A stretch of 37,700 nt of DNA from an uncultured Lachnospiraceae bacterium (GTDB lineage: Bacteria; Bacillota; Clostridia; Lachnospirales; Lachnospiraceae), in assembly GCA_910585555.1 (NCBI GenBank), contig CAJUFU010000007.1, positions 1 through 37,700 on the forward strand, read 5' to 3'. The position numbers and the translations under genes are program-made. Below the pieces are notes generated by a model. It was not told the origin of the DNA and did no database searches. It worked only from the letters and a program-made list of their open reading frames with translations. Below are positions 7,182 through 16,511 of the stretch, in pieces. The stretch's first letter is position 1; each line of letters begins with the position of its first letter.

Positions 7182-10100
7182 ATGGGAAAACAAAAGACAA
7201 AATTGGGAGCAAGAATTTTATCCATGGAGGAGTTGAATGCGATTCTGCCAAATGCCGAATCTGTGTATGAGCAGATTGAGGTGTTTCGAAATAATATTTC
7301 CAGTGAACGCAGCACACAGGATGTGGAACAGCATGAAATGGAGCAGAAGACCAACAACATTGGAATCATCGGGTGTCGAGGTGCGGGCAAGACTTCCATT
7401 CTAAAGACTTTTTACCATAAGTTAAAAAGTGAAGTGAGAAGGGAGCAAGAAGCGGGGGAACATAAGGAAAATGGTGACATCATATTACCGATTATCATTC
7501 CGGAGAGCTTATCCGCCGGGATGATGCTGATGGATGCAGTATTGGGAAGGCTGAAATCCGTTATAGAAGAACGGGAGAGAGCGCGCGAAAAGAATAAATA
7601 TCAGGGAGATTGTATTTATTCCGGGTACGATTCTTTAGCAAAGCAATACAATGAGTTGGTGAAGCAGTATTGTTACATTAAGAAAGATTACAGGGACATT
7701 CTGATTCAAGAATTTACAACAGAGCAGAACTATGTGGACAAGACCAAAAAGGTATTTAGCTCTGATGCTGAGTTTATCAGGTTATTTCATCAGTTTGTGG
7801 ACAGCTTATTGCAGGACGAACAGAACTCTGAGAAGAATCCGATGTTGTTTTTGTTCATCGACGATGTTGATTTAAGCGCTGACAGGTGTACGGATATTGT
7901 GAGGACGCTGCTGGTCTATTTATCCCATCCGAGAATCGTCACCTTTATTTCCGGGGATATGGAAACCTTTGAGGAAGAATTAACTTTGGAGTTCCTGCGG
8001 CAGGAGGGAGCACTGAGCGCAGATGTATTCCAGGCGACCTATTGTGACGCCGAGGATGAACCGGCGAAAAACAGTCTTTTAGAGAGAAAGAAGACCCTTG
8101 CATACGAATACTTAAAGAAGATTATTCCTCCGGCATACCGCAGGACAATCCGCTATTGGGCATTGGAAGAGAGAGGAAATTATCGGATTGAGGCAGACAG
8201 GGGCAATGCGTCCAAAAATCTTGCCGAATTACTGATGGAAGTGACCAAGGACCGATTAGATGATTTGTATTTTGTATACAAAGAGGATGGCGGGCAGAAA
8301 TGTATGGGGCTTGCTTTTTATATGTTTGACAAGACAGCCCGTGGGTTAAACAATGTTTATAATGTATTAGAGGAGATTTACGATATACAACAGAATGAAA
8401 AGGATATGACAGATGGACAAAAAACCCTTCTTCTTTGGCGGCTGATAGAGACCATGGTGGATTCGAAGCTTTTGTATGCAAGTTATAAATCGGAATTACT
8501 GAAAAAGATTATTGTACTGGGGCGGGAGGAAGTGAAGATTGATTTTGATAATGCCTATGTCTTCTTGTATGGGAACGAATGGGCGAACAAGGAAGAAAGG
8601 GAAAGCAAGGAAGAAAGAGAAAACAAGGAAGGAAAACAGAATAAGGGAGAAAAGCGAGAACGGGGAGCGGAGCAGGTTTCCGTGCAGACAGCAGGAAGAT
8701 TTTCTCCCAAAGAGCGCTTTGCGATATTCTATTTGATGGATTTTGCGGCCCGGCTATTTCATCAGGATAGAGAGATAAAATATATAAATTTGGAAATGAG
8801 GGTGATTCAGGAATATATTAGCGATGAGGGGATAGATGGCAAGATTGCGTTGGAGAGACCCTTGCTTGGATGCATCGTGAATAGGAATAAAATGGATGAT
8901 TCCGTCTGGAGCATTTTGATAGATTTTCTACAAAAGTGTAATTTTGTAGTTGCTCTGCACCTGATTCGGTATCTGGGAAGGGCAGACATCTATGCTATAT
9001 TGGAGGACGCTGAAGAAACACGTGATGTGAATACCATTGCGTACAAGAAAACATATGATGCGAAAACCGTTGCTTATAAGATCGCATATGCACTGCTAAA
9101 GGCTGGACAGGCTGTCAGCAGGTCGGAAGAGGCATTTCAAAGCAGGCTGGCAGAATTATGGATTGATATGCAAGAGGCGATGCTGAGCCTGCTCAATCAA
9201 TTGTCATTAAATCCATGGATTATTTATGGCAGGAGAGTGACCGCGAATGCTGGCATTAGAGTAGCTGGAATGCGTTTTTTCGATGAGACAGTATATGGAA
9301 GTGACCTGGCGAAAGTAAGTTTCTGGAATGTAGAGTGCTTTATAAACGAAAGCAAATTGTATACTGAACAACAAGAGTATTTTCTGTGGGCGGAATATGA
9401 AAATCGGAATATCCGTTACTGGATTTATTATGAGAAAAGCTTAAGGGAAAAGGACATAAGCAAAAATGTATTTAATCTGGTAAGCAAGGCCAGAGAAATG
9501 ATTGCGGCAGGGCTGACAAAAACAATTATGGATTTGCTGCAGGAACATCATGCTATGAAACGGTTTGAAATCGGAGTGCTCAAAGAGGTTGATTACGACG
9601 GTATATTGGAGGAAAAGGGGAGAAAGGAGCAGAGGGAGATACAGGTCATTGAGCAAATTGATAAGCAGGGATTGTGGGATTGCGCCTATGTAAAACGTAC
9701 GGTTTCGGTATATTTAAATAAAGGTAAAAACCATTATGTATCTGAAATAAGCCGGGGAAGAATTATTTTTGAGGCAACCCAGTTTGTGACAGAGACATAT
9801 GCAGCATTGGCAGAGTGTTACAAGGGGTCTTCGGGAAAAGCGATTATCTATGAACTGGAACTTAAGATAAGGCGGGTTTTGTTTTTATCAACGGGCGGAG
9901 AGGCAAAAGAGCAAGGGAGGTTTTCTGACGGAAAGTATTATCTGCGCCTGGAGCAGGCCCTTATCATACGTTGTCTGTTGGAAGAATTTCTGGATATTCA
10001 TTGGAGAGTCTACTATGGGAAAAAAGAAGCGAGGAAGCTTTTGATGGAAGTGAAGGAACTGCCCTTATTGCCACATTCGGAAAAGTGGAATCGGGTAGAT

Positions 10101-10637
10101 GAGGAATTAAGGAAGAGAGAAGATACATTCTTTGAAAAGAACCGGAAGTTCTTAAGAAACTGGCATACAGGGGAAGTTGAAGACAGCGGCAATTGGCAGG
10201 AGATAATGGATAAGGTTCGTGAAGAGTACTATGGTGCTTCAAAGAAGGAAAGTTCAACAATGGTGAGTCTCATCAAAGAATATCTGGGTTACGGAAGAGA
10301 TGTAGATTACGGATATTTGCAATATTTGGTGCAGAAAAGACAGATAGAAAGAATGAAAGAAATGTGGAACAAAGAACCAATGCCAAATTGGAGCGTCATA
10401 GAGCCGGCTTTCCCGGAAAAAGATTATCTTTTTATCTTCCACAGCTATTTAAGGTATCTGCAAGTAAACGATAGTGATGCGAAAAATGCAGGTGTGCAGG
10501 CGGAGGAAATTGCCAGGATGGCACAGTACATACTGGATAGTGAAATCAAAGCGGATGAAAAGGTACAAAATGATTTCTATCAGATGATCAATGAGGAACT
10601 TGCGCTGACAGAGGAAGAGTTTGAGAAATTGTTCTGA
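7182..10637 (+). CDS. rdrA: RdrA-like P-loop ATPase of a RADAR antiphage system
   Basis: An 1151-residue NTPase. Walker A is GCRGAGKTS (64-72, K70), Walker B is LFLFIDDVD with D227/D228, and TFISGDMETF follows as a sensor-like strand. Past the ATPase domain the protein is mostly helical, with a highly charged low-complexity stretch at about 466-500 built of repeated KEERE/NKEGK units, and no further enzyme motif. The call depends on the neighbour: 29 bases downstream lies a large adenosine-deaminase-like protein, and this pairing defines RADAR, where the RdrA ATPase assembles with RdrB and is needed for protection against phage. At 1151 residues it seems longer than the RdrA proteins I recall (about 800-950). 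GAGGGAAG precedes the ATG. An alternative is another STAND/KAP-like defence ATPase, but the partner makes RdrA clearly the best reading. Confidence 0.8.
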   Translation: MGKQKTKLGARILSMEELNAILPNAESVYEQIEVFRNNISSERSTQDVEQHEMEQKTNNIGIIGCRGAGKTSILKTFYHKLKSEVRREQEAGEHKENGDIILPIIIPESLSAGMMLMDAVLGRLKSVIEERERAREKNKYQGDCIYSGYDSLAKQYNELVKQYCYIKKDYRDILIQEFTTEQNYVDKTKKVFSSDAEFIRLFHQFVDSLLQDEQNSEKNPMLFLFIDDVDLSADRCTDIVRTLLVYLSHPRIVTFISGDMETFEEELTLEFLRQEGALSADVFQATYCDAEDEPAKNSLLERKKTLAYEYLKKIIPPAYRRTIRYWALEERGNYRIEADRGNASKNLAELLMEVTKDRLDDLYFVYKEDGGQKCMGLAFYMFDKTARGLNNVYNVLEEIYDIQQNEKDMTDGQKTLLLWRLIETMVDSKLLYASYKSELLKKIIVLGREEVKIDFDNAYVFLYGNEWANKEERESKEERENKEGKQNKGEKRERGAEQVSVQTAGRFSPKERFAIFYLMDFAARLFHQDREIKYINLEMRVIQEYISDEGIDGKIALERPLLGCIVNRNKMDDSVWSILIDFLQKCNFVVALHLIRYLGRADIYAILEDAEETRDVNTIAYKKTYDAKTVAYKIAYALLKAGQAVSRSEEAFQSRLAELWIDMQEAMLSLLNQLSLNPWIIYGRRVTANAGIRVAGMRFFDETVYGSDLAKVSFWNVECFINESKLYTEQQEYFLWAEYENRNIRYWIYYEKSLREKDISKNVFNLVSKAREMIAAGLTKTIMDLLQEHHAMKRFEIGVLKEVDYDGILEEKGRKEQREIQVIEQIDKQGLWDCAYVKRTVSVYLNKGKNHYVSEISRGRIIFEATQFVTETYAALAECYKGSSGKAIIYELELKIRRVLFLSTGGEAKEQGRFSDGKYYLRLEQALIIRCLLEEFLDIHWRVYYGKKEARKLLMEVKELPLLPHSEKWNRVDEELRKREDTFFEKNRKFLRNWHTGEVEDSGNWQEIMDKVREEYYGASKKESSTMVSLIKEYLGYGRDVDYGYLQYLVQKRQIERMKEMWNKEPMPNWSVIEPAFPEKDYLFIFHSYLRYLQVNDSDAKNAGVQAEEIARMAQYILDSEIKADEKVQNDFYQMINEELALTEEEFEKLF

Positions 10638-10666
10638 ATTTCCAGTGGGGCCTGGGAGGGAGCATT

Positions 10667-13402
10667 ATGAATGATACGATTAACAGATATTTGACCATTT
10701 TGTATTATCCGTTTAATTCATTGGATTTCTTTCTGGAAGATTATTTTGCAGGCATCATTCAGGAGCAAAAGGCAGGGAGCAGATTTAGAAAATCGGAAAA
10801 AAGATTACAGGAAGCTATGATACAGTATATGCAGGAGAGCTGTAACGTGTACTCCTATGACGAAGCGTATATGTATCTGGAGAAATGTTATTTGCACGAT
10901 ATAAGGAGGAAGCATTACCAGAACGCGGAAGCATTGTATTTGGATTGTTTGGATAAGATGGTACGGTCCATGATATCCCAGCGGGACGGTAAGATCGCGT
11001 TTAAATATTGGGAAAACAGACAAGATGAAGGCTTCCTTGGGGGATTTGGTGATTCCAACAAAATATTTTTATTCCATGGTATGAATATGCATATTCCGAT
11101 GGATTTTCTTGTGATGCTTTACATGACGCAGAATGAGAAGAATCAGCTTGGATGTTTGCAGCATTATTATAATCAGATTGCAATAGCAGATCAGCAGCTC
11201 GACGCTGTTTTGCACTCTGGGGTTGCGGAAAACCACTTGCATAAAGGCGTGTCGGTATCCTTTTTTGAAATCTGGGAGGCTTTCATGCTGCCGCTAAACA
11301 GTCATTCCATCGATGCCGTCAAGCGCAGTAATCTTTCCTTGGGAAACAGCAGGCTGAGAGCGGGAGAGGTGCTTTTCTTTATTTTGACAGCGGCCATTGT
11401 CCGTGTCTGGCTTGCCTTTGCTCTGCAGGGGAAGTATTGGCAGGATGTCGAATTGCAGGAACTTGTGAACCGTTTCATAGAAGGTAAGGGGCTACGGGAC
11501 TTTTACCAGAAGAGATGGGGCGTCCGGGAGGGAAAAGAGGTAAGAGATGAGATTCTATCCTATTGTCAGAGACAATGGGACAGGGTATTGCAGATTGTGC
11601 CTGTGTTACCGGAAGGAAGGACGCTTATACAGGAGATTTTTCAGGTGCCGGAACAGATGTATACGACGGATGAATTGATTTTTCTGTTCTACGGAATGAA
11701 ATATTTCAGAGCATATGCCGGAAAACAGGGGGAAAATGAAAGAGCGGACGGGAATAAAGAACGTACTGTGAAGTGTCTTATGCAATATTTGCGGATAAAA
11801 CATTACGTGTTTGGCTGTACGGTTCAGAAGAAGAATGTGCGGGGGCTTGACTATTTTCAGAAGGAATACTATCAAAAGGACGCGATGCTGAATCGGTTCT
11901 ATGCGGCGGTTTCAGGCAGCCTATACCATAAGAATGGCAGAGTGGCCTATTGGGAGCAGGCGATGCGCAAGCAGTTTCAAAACCGTGATTTGAAGAAAAT
12001 CGAGTTCCGGACATCAATTGGTGAAAGTGAAGCGGCCTTTCGGAAGGAGGTCAAGGATTTTCTGGAGGCATACCGCAATGTTATCCGGGAAGATTATTGT
12101 CATAAGGAGATCAATCCTTATAGGGAGACGAGTTCTTATCAGGTTTACCGCACATTTCCGCGGGTGGGTCTGGTCTTACATCTTCTAAAAAGAAAAGACG
12201 AAACGGTTCCCTATAAATGCTTTTTGGACGGAATAGAGGAAAAAGAAAAGCTGCAGTTTGGGCTTCTGGAAGAAAAGTACATAGAGCAGATTGCCATCAT
12301 GAATCAATTGCGGAACCAGGTGGAGGGGCTGGACCGCTATATTGTAGGGCTTGACGCGGCAAGTATAGAAAGCGCGACACCTGTGTGGGTCTTTGTAAAA
12401 GCCTATGAGGCAGCAAGAGACAGTAGGATAGAGACAGTAGGATATGGGGAAAACAGCCGGCAGAGCCTGCGTTTTACTTTCCATGCAGGGGAAGATTTCA
12501 GACATATTTTATCGGGGCTTAGGAGAGTGGATGAAGCGATTACATTTTTAAAATTTCACGCGGGAGACCGGATTGGGCATGGCACTGCGCTGGGAATTTC
12601 TCCGGAGCAATGGTGCCGGTATAATCCCTTCGTTGTACTGCCAAGGAGAGAGGCGCTGGATAATTACATCTGGGCATACTATGTCTTGAGCCGGGACACG
12701 GTGGAGTGTAGTTCTACGCTGCTGGCATATTTGGAGAGGAGAGTTTATGAACTTGCCAAAGGGATATATGGGAAGGCACAAAACATTTCTCTGCAGGTAT
12801 TCATAGAGGGTTATCTGAAAATGTTTCATACAGAGAACGTCGGTTATGATAAATGTGTGCAGGCAGAAGACATTGGTTTTTGCAAAGCGGTCAGAGAGGG
12901 TACGTGTAATGAAATATTATGGAATGGAGAGAAAATCGCACTCTCGAGACATTGCAAGAAATTTCTTATGGAAATGGAATGTCCGATTCATTATGAGGTA
13001 ACAAAACAGGATATGCAGATTACAGAACTATTACAGAGGGTGTTGCGCCAAAAGTTGAGCAGAGAGGGTATTGTGGTAGAGGTAAACCCCTCTTCTAATG
13101 TAGCCATTGGAGAGGTAGATAAAATTACGGAGAATCAGATTTATAAATTGAATCTGCCCCGGGGAGAGGATAATGTTATGGTGTGCATCAATTCCGATGA
13201 CCCCACGGTATTCCACACCAATGTTTCAAATGAATTGGCATTTATCTATTATGGGATACTGCATAAGGGGGTCAGCAGGGAAAATGCCTTAGAGTGGATT
13301 GACAGAATCCGCGAATGCGGCATGAAAGCTTCCTTTTTGCAGGGAGAAGATACGGACCAACAGGTATATGATAAATTGGAGCAGTTATTGGAACGATTGT
13401 AA
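10667..13402 (+). CDS. rdrB: RdrB-like adenosine deaminase of a RADAR antiphage system
   Basis: A 911-residue protein with the metal-dependent adenosine deaminase signature spread over a long chain: H190-L-H192 (NHLHKG), H606-A-G-E609-D (metal His and catalytic Glu), H638 in GDRIGHGTAL, and D844/D845 in NSDDPTVF. All ligands are present, so it should be active. Ordinary adenosine deaminases have about 350 residues; the insertions and the N-terminal 180 residues match the very large RdrB subunits of RADAR, which form a shell and deaminate adenosine in RNA or in nucleotides during phage infection. It follows the ATPase gene by 29 bases with GGGAGGG as ribosome site. Context and size make RdrB much more likely than purine salvage. 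Confidence 0.84.
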   Translation: MNDTINRYLTILYYPFNSLDFFLEDYFAGIIQEQKAGSRFRKSEKRLQEAMIQYMQESCNVYSYDEAYMYLEKCYLHDIRRKHYQNAEALYLDCLDKMVRSMISQRDGKIAFKYWENRQDEGFLGGFGDSNKIFLFHGMNMHIPMDFLVMLYMTQNEKNQLGCLQHYYNQIAIADQQLDAVLHSGVAENHLHKGVSVSFFEIWEAFMLPLNSHSIDAVKRSNLSLGNSRLRAGEVLFFILTAAIVRVWLAFALQGKYWQDVELQELVNRFIEGKGLRDFYQKRWGVREGKEVRDEILSYCQRQWDRVLQIVPVLPEGRTLIQEIFQVPEQMYTTDELIFLFYGMKYFRAYAGKQGENERADGNKERTVKCLMQYLRIKHYVFGCTVQKKNVRGLDYFQKEYYQKDAMLNRFYAAVSGSLYHKNGRVAYWEQAMRKQFQNRDLKKIEFRTSIGESEAAFRKEVKDFLEAYRNVIREDYCHKEINPYRETSSYQVYRTFPRVGLVLHLLKRKDETVPYKCFLDGIEEKEKLQFGLLEEKYIEQIAIMNQLRNQVEGLDRYIVGLDAASIESATPVWVFVKAYEAARDSRIETVGYGENSRQSLRFTFHAGEDFRHILSGLRRVDEAITFLKFHAGDRIGHGTALGISPEQWCRYNPFVVLPRREALDNYIWAYYVLSRDTVECSSTLLAYLERRVYELAKGIYGKAQNISLQVFIEGYLKMFHTENVGYDKCVQAEDIGFCKAVREGTCNEILWNGEKIALSRHCKKFLMEMECPIHYEVTKQDMQITELLQRVLRQKLSREGIVVEVNPSSNVAIGEVDKITENQIYKLNLPRGEDNVMVCINSDDPTVFHTNVSNELAFIYYGILHKGVSRENALEWIDRIRECGMKASFLQGEDTDQQVYDKLEQLLERL

Positions 13403-13481
13403 GAAACTATGCTGGTTGTTGTTTATACTAGGGGTTTCATATGATGGAAGGATATACAGAGGAAAGGGCGTGTGAATTAAT

Positions 13482-14774
13482 ATGGTTTTGGGAGTAACGG
13501 TCAGTGTCAGCATTATACGAAACATGATGGAAATCATACAGTGCTGCGTATTGTTTCTAAGTATGGACAAGCCGCGGTATCCATGGAAGAAAACAATCAG
13601 CATATATGTGGCATTTATTGCGCTGTGTACCGTAGGTTCGACTATCTGGGTGCTCACCTATCCGGAGAGTTATGGAAAATATATAACGGTGTCTTTCTTT
13701 GCTCTTGTCGTTTTTTTTGTTCAATATATGAGTCAGTACAGTATTTCCCAGGTACTTTACAATGTTTCCCTGCTGGTGTTTGTTCAGCTGTGGGGCATTG
13801 GCATAGGTGTTCGGTTTGCTATGATCTTTTTTGGCGGAAATGTATGGGCGGATATTTTGTTTAGGTTTTTCTATTTTTGGGTAGTGGTATGGCTGTTTTA
13901 CCGCTTTTTCAGAGAGGCATATTTGGAAATTGCGGATTATATGAGAGAGCGTTGGAAATGGATGGCGGCCGTGTCCATGGCGGGTGATATTCTGTTTATT
14001 TATTGTTCCATTTATCCCCAGCATGTTATGGTCAGGGACACACGTGACAGGATTATTTCCTGTGGAATTGCAGTTATATTGTTTGCCACGCATATCACGA
14101 TGCTTCGGGCAATTAATACCATGCGCAGTGAATTAAAAGCAAAAGAAGAAATGGAGTATTCCCTGCTCAACAACGCCTATCTTGAACATGCGCTTGCCAT
14201 GATTGAAGAGAAAGTTGCGCTGGCGGACAGGAGCAGGCATGATGCCAGGCACCATGACCTGGTGATTATGGAATATGCAAAAAGAGGTGCTATGGAAGAA
14301 CTCCTGCATTATATGGAGGAAAAGGCGGAGACGGAAGAACTGGAAACGCCGGTAGGCTTTTGCGGCAATAAGACGGTCAACAGTATTCTGTCTGCTTACG
14401 CGCAGAAGGCGAAGCAGGCAGGAATCAGTATGACAGTGGAGGCAGCGGTAAAACAGGACATAGGAATCAAGGATATTGATTTTACGGCGATTCTGGGAAA
14501 TGCGCTGGAGAATGCGGTGCATGGCTGTATCAAATCAGAGAAAGAGGAGCCGTTTATTGATGTGAAGATACAGACGAAAAATAATAAGCTGGCGATGACA
14601 GTCTGCAATTCATGTGATGGCGGGGTAGTGTTTGAGAATGGGATTCCGCAGTCGGAAAAGAGCGGTATTGGCGTTAAGAGTATGATGCGCAGTGCGGCGA
14701 AGTATGACGGACAGTTGGACTTTCAGTGTGAGGATAATGTCTTTAAGGTGCGGATTGTGCTGAATGCTTCCTAA
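13482..14774 (+). CDS. Membrane sensor histidine kinase of the AgrC-like GHKL type
   Basis: A 430-residue protein: about six transmembrane segments in residues 1-195, a linker helix, a phospho-acceptor region RHDARHHDL with H253 as likely site, then a GHKL ATPase domain with an N box in GNALENAVHG (about 340) and a G box in SGIGVKSMM (about 388). This is the layout of peptide-sensing AgrC/ComD-type kinases of Firmicutes. No response regulator or peptide gene is next to it, so it is an orphan here. It lies 79 bases behind the deaminase gene on the same strand, with AAAGGG upstream of the ATG. The location may be chance, or it may couple the defence operon to an outside signal; the sequence does not tell which. 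Confidence 0.8.
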   Translation: MVLGVTVSVSIIRNMMEIIQCCVLFLSMDKPRYPWKKTISIYVAFIALCTVGSTIWVLTYPESYGKYITVSFFALVVFFVQYMSQYSISQVLYNVSLLVFVQLWGIGIGVRFAMIFFGGNVWADILFRFFYFWVVVWLFYRFFREAYLEIADYMRERWKWMAAVSMAGDILFIYCSIYPQHVMVRDTRDRIISCGIAVILFATHITMLRAINTMRSELKAKEEMEYSLLNNAYLEHALAMIEEKVALADRSRHDARHHDLVIMEYAKRGAMEELLHYMEEKAETEELETPVGFCGNKTVNSILSAYAQKAKQAGISMTVEAAVKQDIGIKDIDFTAILGNALENAVHGCIKSEKEEPFIDVKIQTKNNKLAMTVCNSCDGGVVFENGIPQSEKSGIGVKSMMRSAAKYDGQLDFQCEDNVFKVRIVLNAS

Positions 14775-14827
14775 AGGCGAACTGTGGTATGAAGCATCTA
14801 AAGATAAAGAATGAAAGGCAGGAAAAG

Positions 14828-15848
14828 ATGATGACTCATTCTGAAATACTGAAAGATACGGCGCTTTGGCAGGCATACCAATCCAAAGTGCCATCCGACG
14901 AGAAGAGGCGCAGCTGGATAAAAGAGGTGTATGAAAGCGCCGTAACTTATATGCTGGATGTTCGAGTGACATTTGGAAATTATACATTACATGATGAGAC
15001 ACATATCTTGAATGTGCTGGATGCGATAGGCGGATTGCTGGGCGATCAGATAGAACGATTAACAGCTGGTGAAATAGAATTATTGATACTGTCTGCATGT
15101 CTCCATGATGTGGGTATGGTCTATAAAGATGAGGAAAAGAACAGGTGTTATCAGGATGAAACGGCCTGTAAGAAGTTTTTAAGAGAATACTGTCCGGAGC
15201 TGTTGGGATGCCCGGCTTTAGAATGGCCGGAAGATATCCGGAAATGGTATCTTCGCACCCTGCATCCCTTTCGCCTTCATGAAGTATTGCAGAATGAGGC
15301 ATGGAAGGAATTGTTTGATGAGTGTCCCCTGCAGGTGGTGCCCAAACGCTGCATCATAGCTGTTTGTCAGGCACATGGACAGAACCCGGCAGAGCTTTTA
15401 CATAACAGGGATTTAAAGTATTTGGCGGCCAATGATGCGGAACCTTTATTTTGTGCGCTTTTGCTTCGGCAGGGGGATTTATTGGACTGAAAAAGAGGAC
15501 ACGGGTGCGGATGAAGTGTTCGATTTATTTCCACCAATGATGTTTTGTACGGCTGCAAACGAGCAGAGCCGTCGATATATTTGCAGTGCGAATTCGGTAT
15601 TGCGCAAAGGCATTACGGTAGACCATCCGTTTATCCTATGGCTGTTAGATAATGCTGTACAGCTCAAAGAGTATTACGAGAGACAATTTCAACAGATTGT
15701 GGATTACCTTCGTAGAAAGGACGCAGAAGACATCATGCAGCAATGCAACAACATCCGCGAGCAACTGCTCACTTTCCCAGAGCACCACGGCGTAGACGTC
15801 AGTTCTTGTCCGAAACTGACTCTGGATGATTTCTGGACAAGGGATTGA
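14828..15848 (+). pseudogene. HD-domain protein (HD-CE-like), frameshifted
   Basis: The N-terminal frame carries an HD hydrolase signature: LHDETHILNVLDAIGGLLG, then CLHDVGM with H93-D94, and RQGDLLD. This resembles the HD-CE-type domains often linked to Hsp90-like ATPases in conflict systems, though no ATPase follows. The frame ends at TGA 15488-15490. The +1 frame takes over at once (EKEDTGADEVFDLFPPMMF onwards) and continues to 15848, so one base change around 15485 splits the gene in two. ATG 14828/14831 is preferred over ATG 14789 because GGCAGGA lies just upstream. It lies 53 bases behind the kinase gene. HD proteins hydrolyse phosphoesters, often nucleotides. The full-length product would be about 340 residues. 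Confidence 0.68.
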
Positions 15849-15854
15849 TGCATC

Positions 15855-16374
15855 CATGCGTTACCCGGATATGGAGCCTTTGCAGGCAAAGGAATTGGTA
15901 CTTGACAGCTCACTTTTGTATGAATGTAATTATTATTATCCGGGAATCGCCAGGGAGGATGTGGACCAATACCTGGATGCAGGGGGAGAATTTCATTATG
16001 AGGAATCTTTTGGAATAAGGGAAGATGGACTGCCTTATGGGAATTTCAGCGTCACGCTTCCAAAGTTTAATGGGAAACTGGACCAAGAGCAGTGGATTTC
16101 ATGGCGCAGAGAACATGGATACAGTCATTTATATGTTGGAGAGAGCTATATTTCCATGTATTATTACAGGGAAGGCTATGAGGGCGGCATGAGAGAATGG
16201 AATAACGCTTTTGATAATAACGTGCTGGTGAAAAAGATGGGTGATTTAAGAAGTTACCTGACATCGGACGGGATGGTATTATGTTATGAAAGGTGCGAGG
16301 TTCAGGCCGGATGTAGCGGCAGACCTACCTTTGAGATTCCTTATGAGTGGTTCGCGGATATTTTTAAACAATAG
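15855..16374 (+). CDS. Unrecognised soluble protein in the defence-type operon
   Basis: About 172 residues from ATG 15855; an in-frame ATG at 15826 would add ten residues and overlap the HD gene. Neither has a strong ribosome site (AAGGG lies 11 bases before 15855). The protein is rich in Tyr, Trp, Glu and Gly, has no membrane segment or signal peptide, and shows aromatic clusters (CNYYYPGIA, SMYYYREGYEGG, IPYEWFADIF). I recognise no catalytic motif or family. It follows the HD gene by six bases and may have worked with it. Confidence 0.65.
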
Positions 16375-16511
16375 AACGGATTTTATCACACGAAAATTTG
16401 TGCAGGAGCATCGCAAATTTATCCGACGGCAGACGCAAATTTGAAATTTGTAACTTTGCATGAGCGAAGGTATGCCTTTTGTCGCTTAAACGCTCCGGAA
16501 GGGAGAACATT

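Noticed and set aside
10667..13402. Reading the deaminase as a normal purine salvage adenosine deaminase
   Set aside because: It is more than twice the usual length and directly coupled to a giant ATPase gene, which fits RdrB instead.
16375..16511. Repeated AAATTT-containing words before the glycosylase gene
   Set aside because: Copies are short and imperfect and form no clear hairpin or array; no function can be supported.
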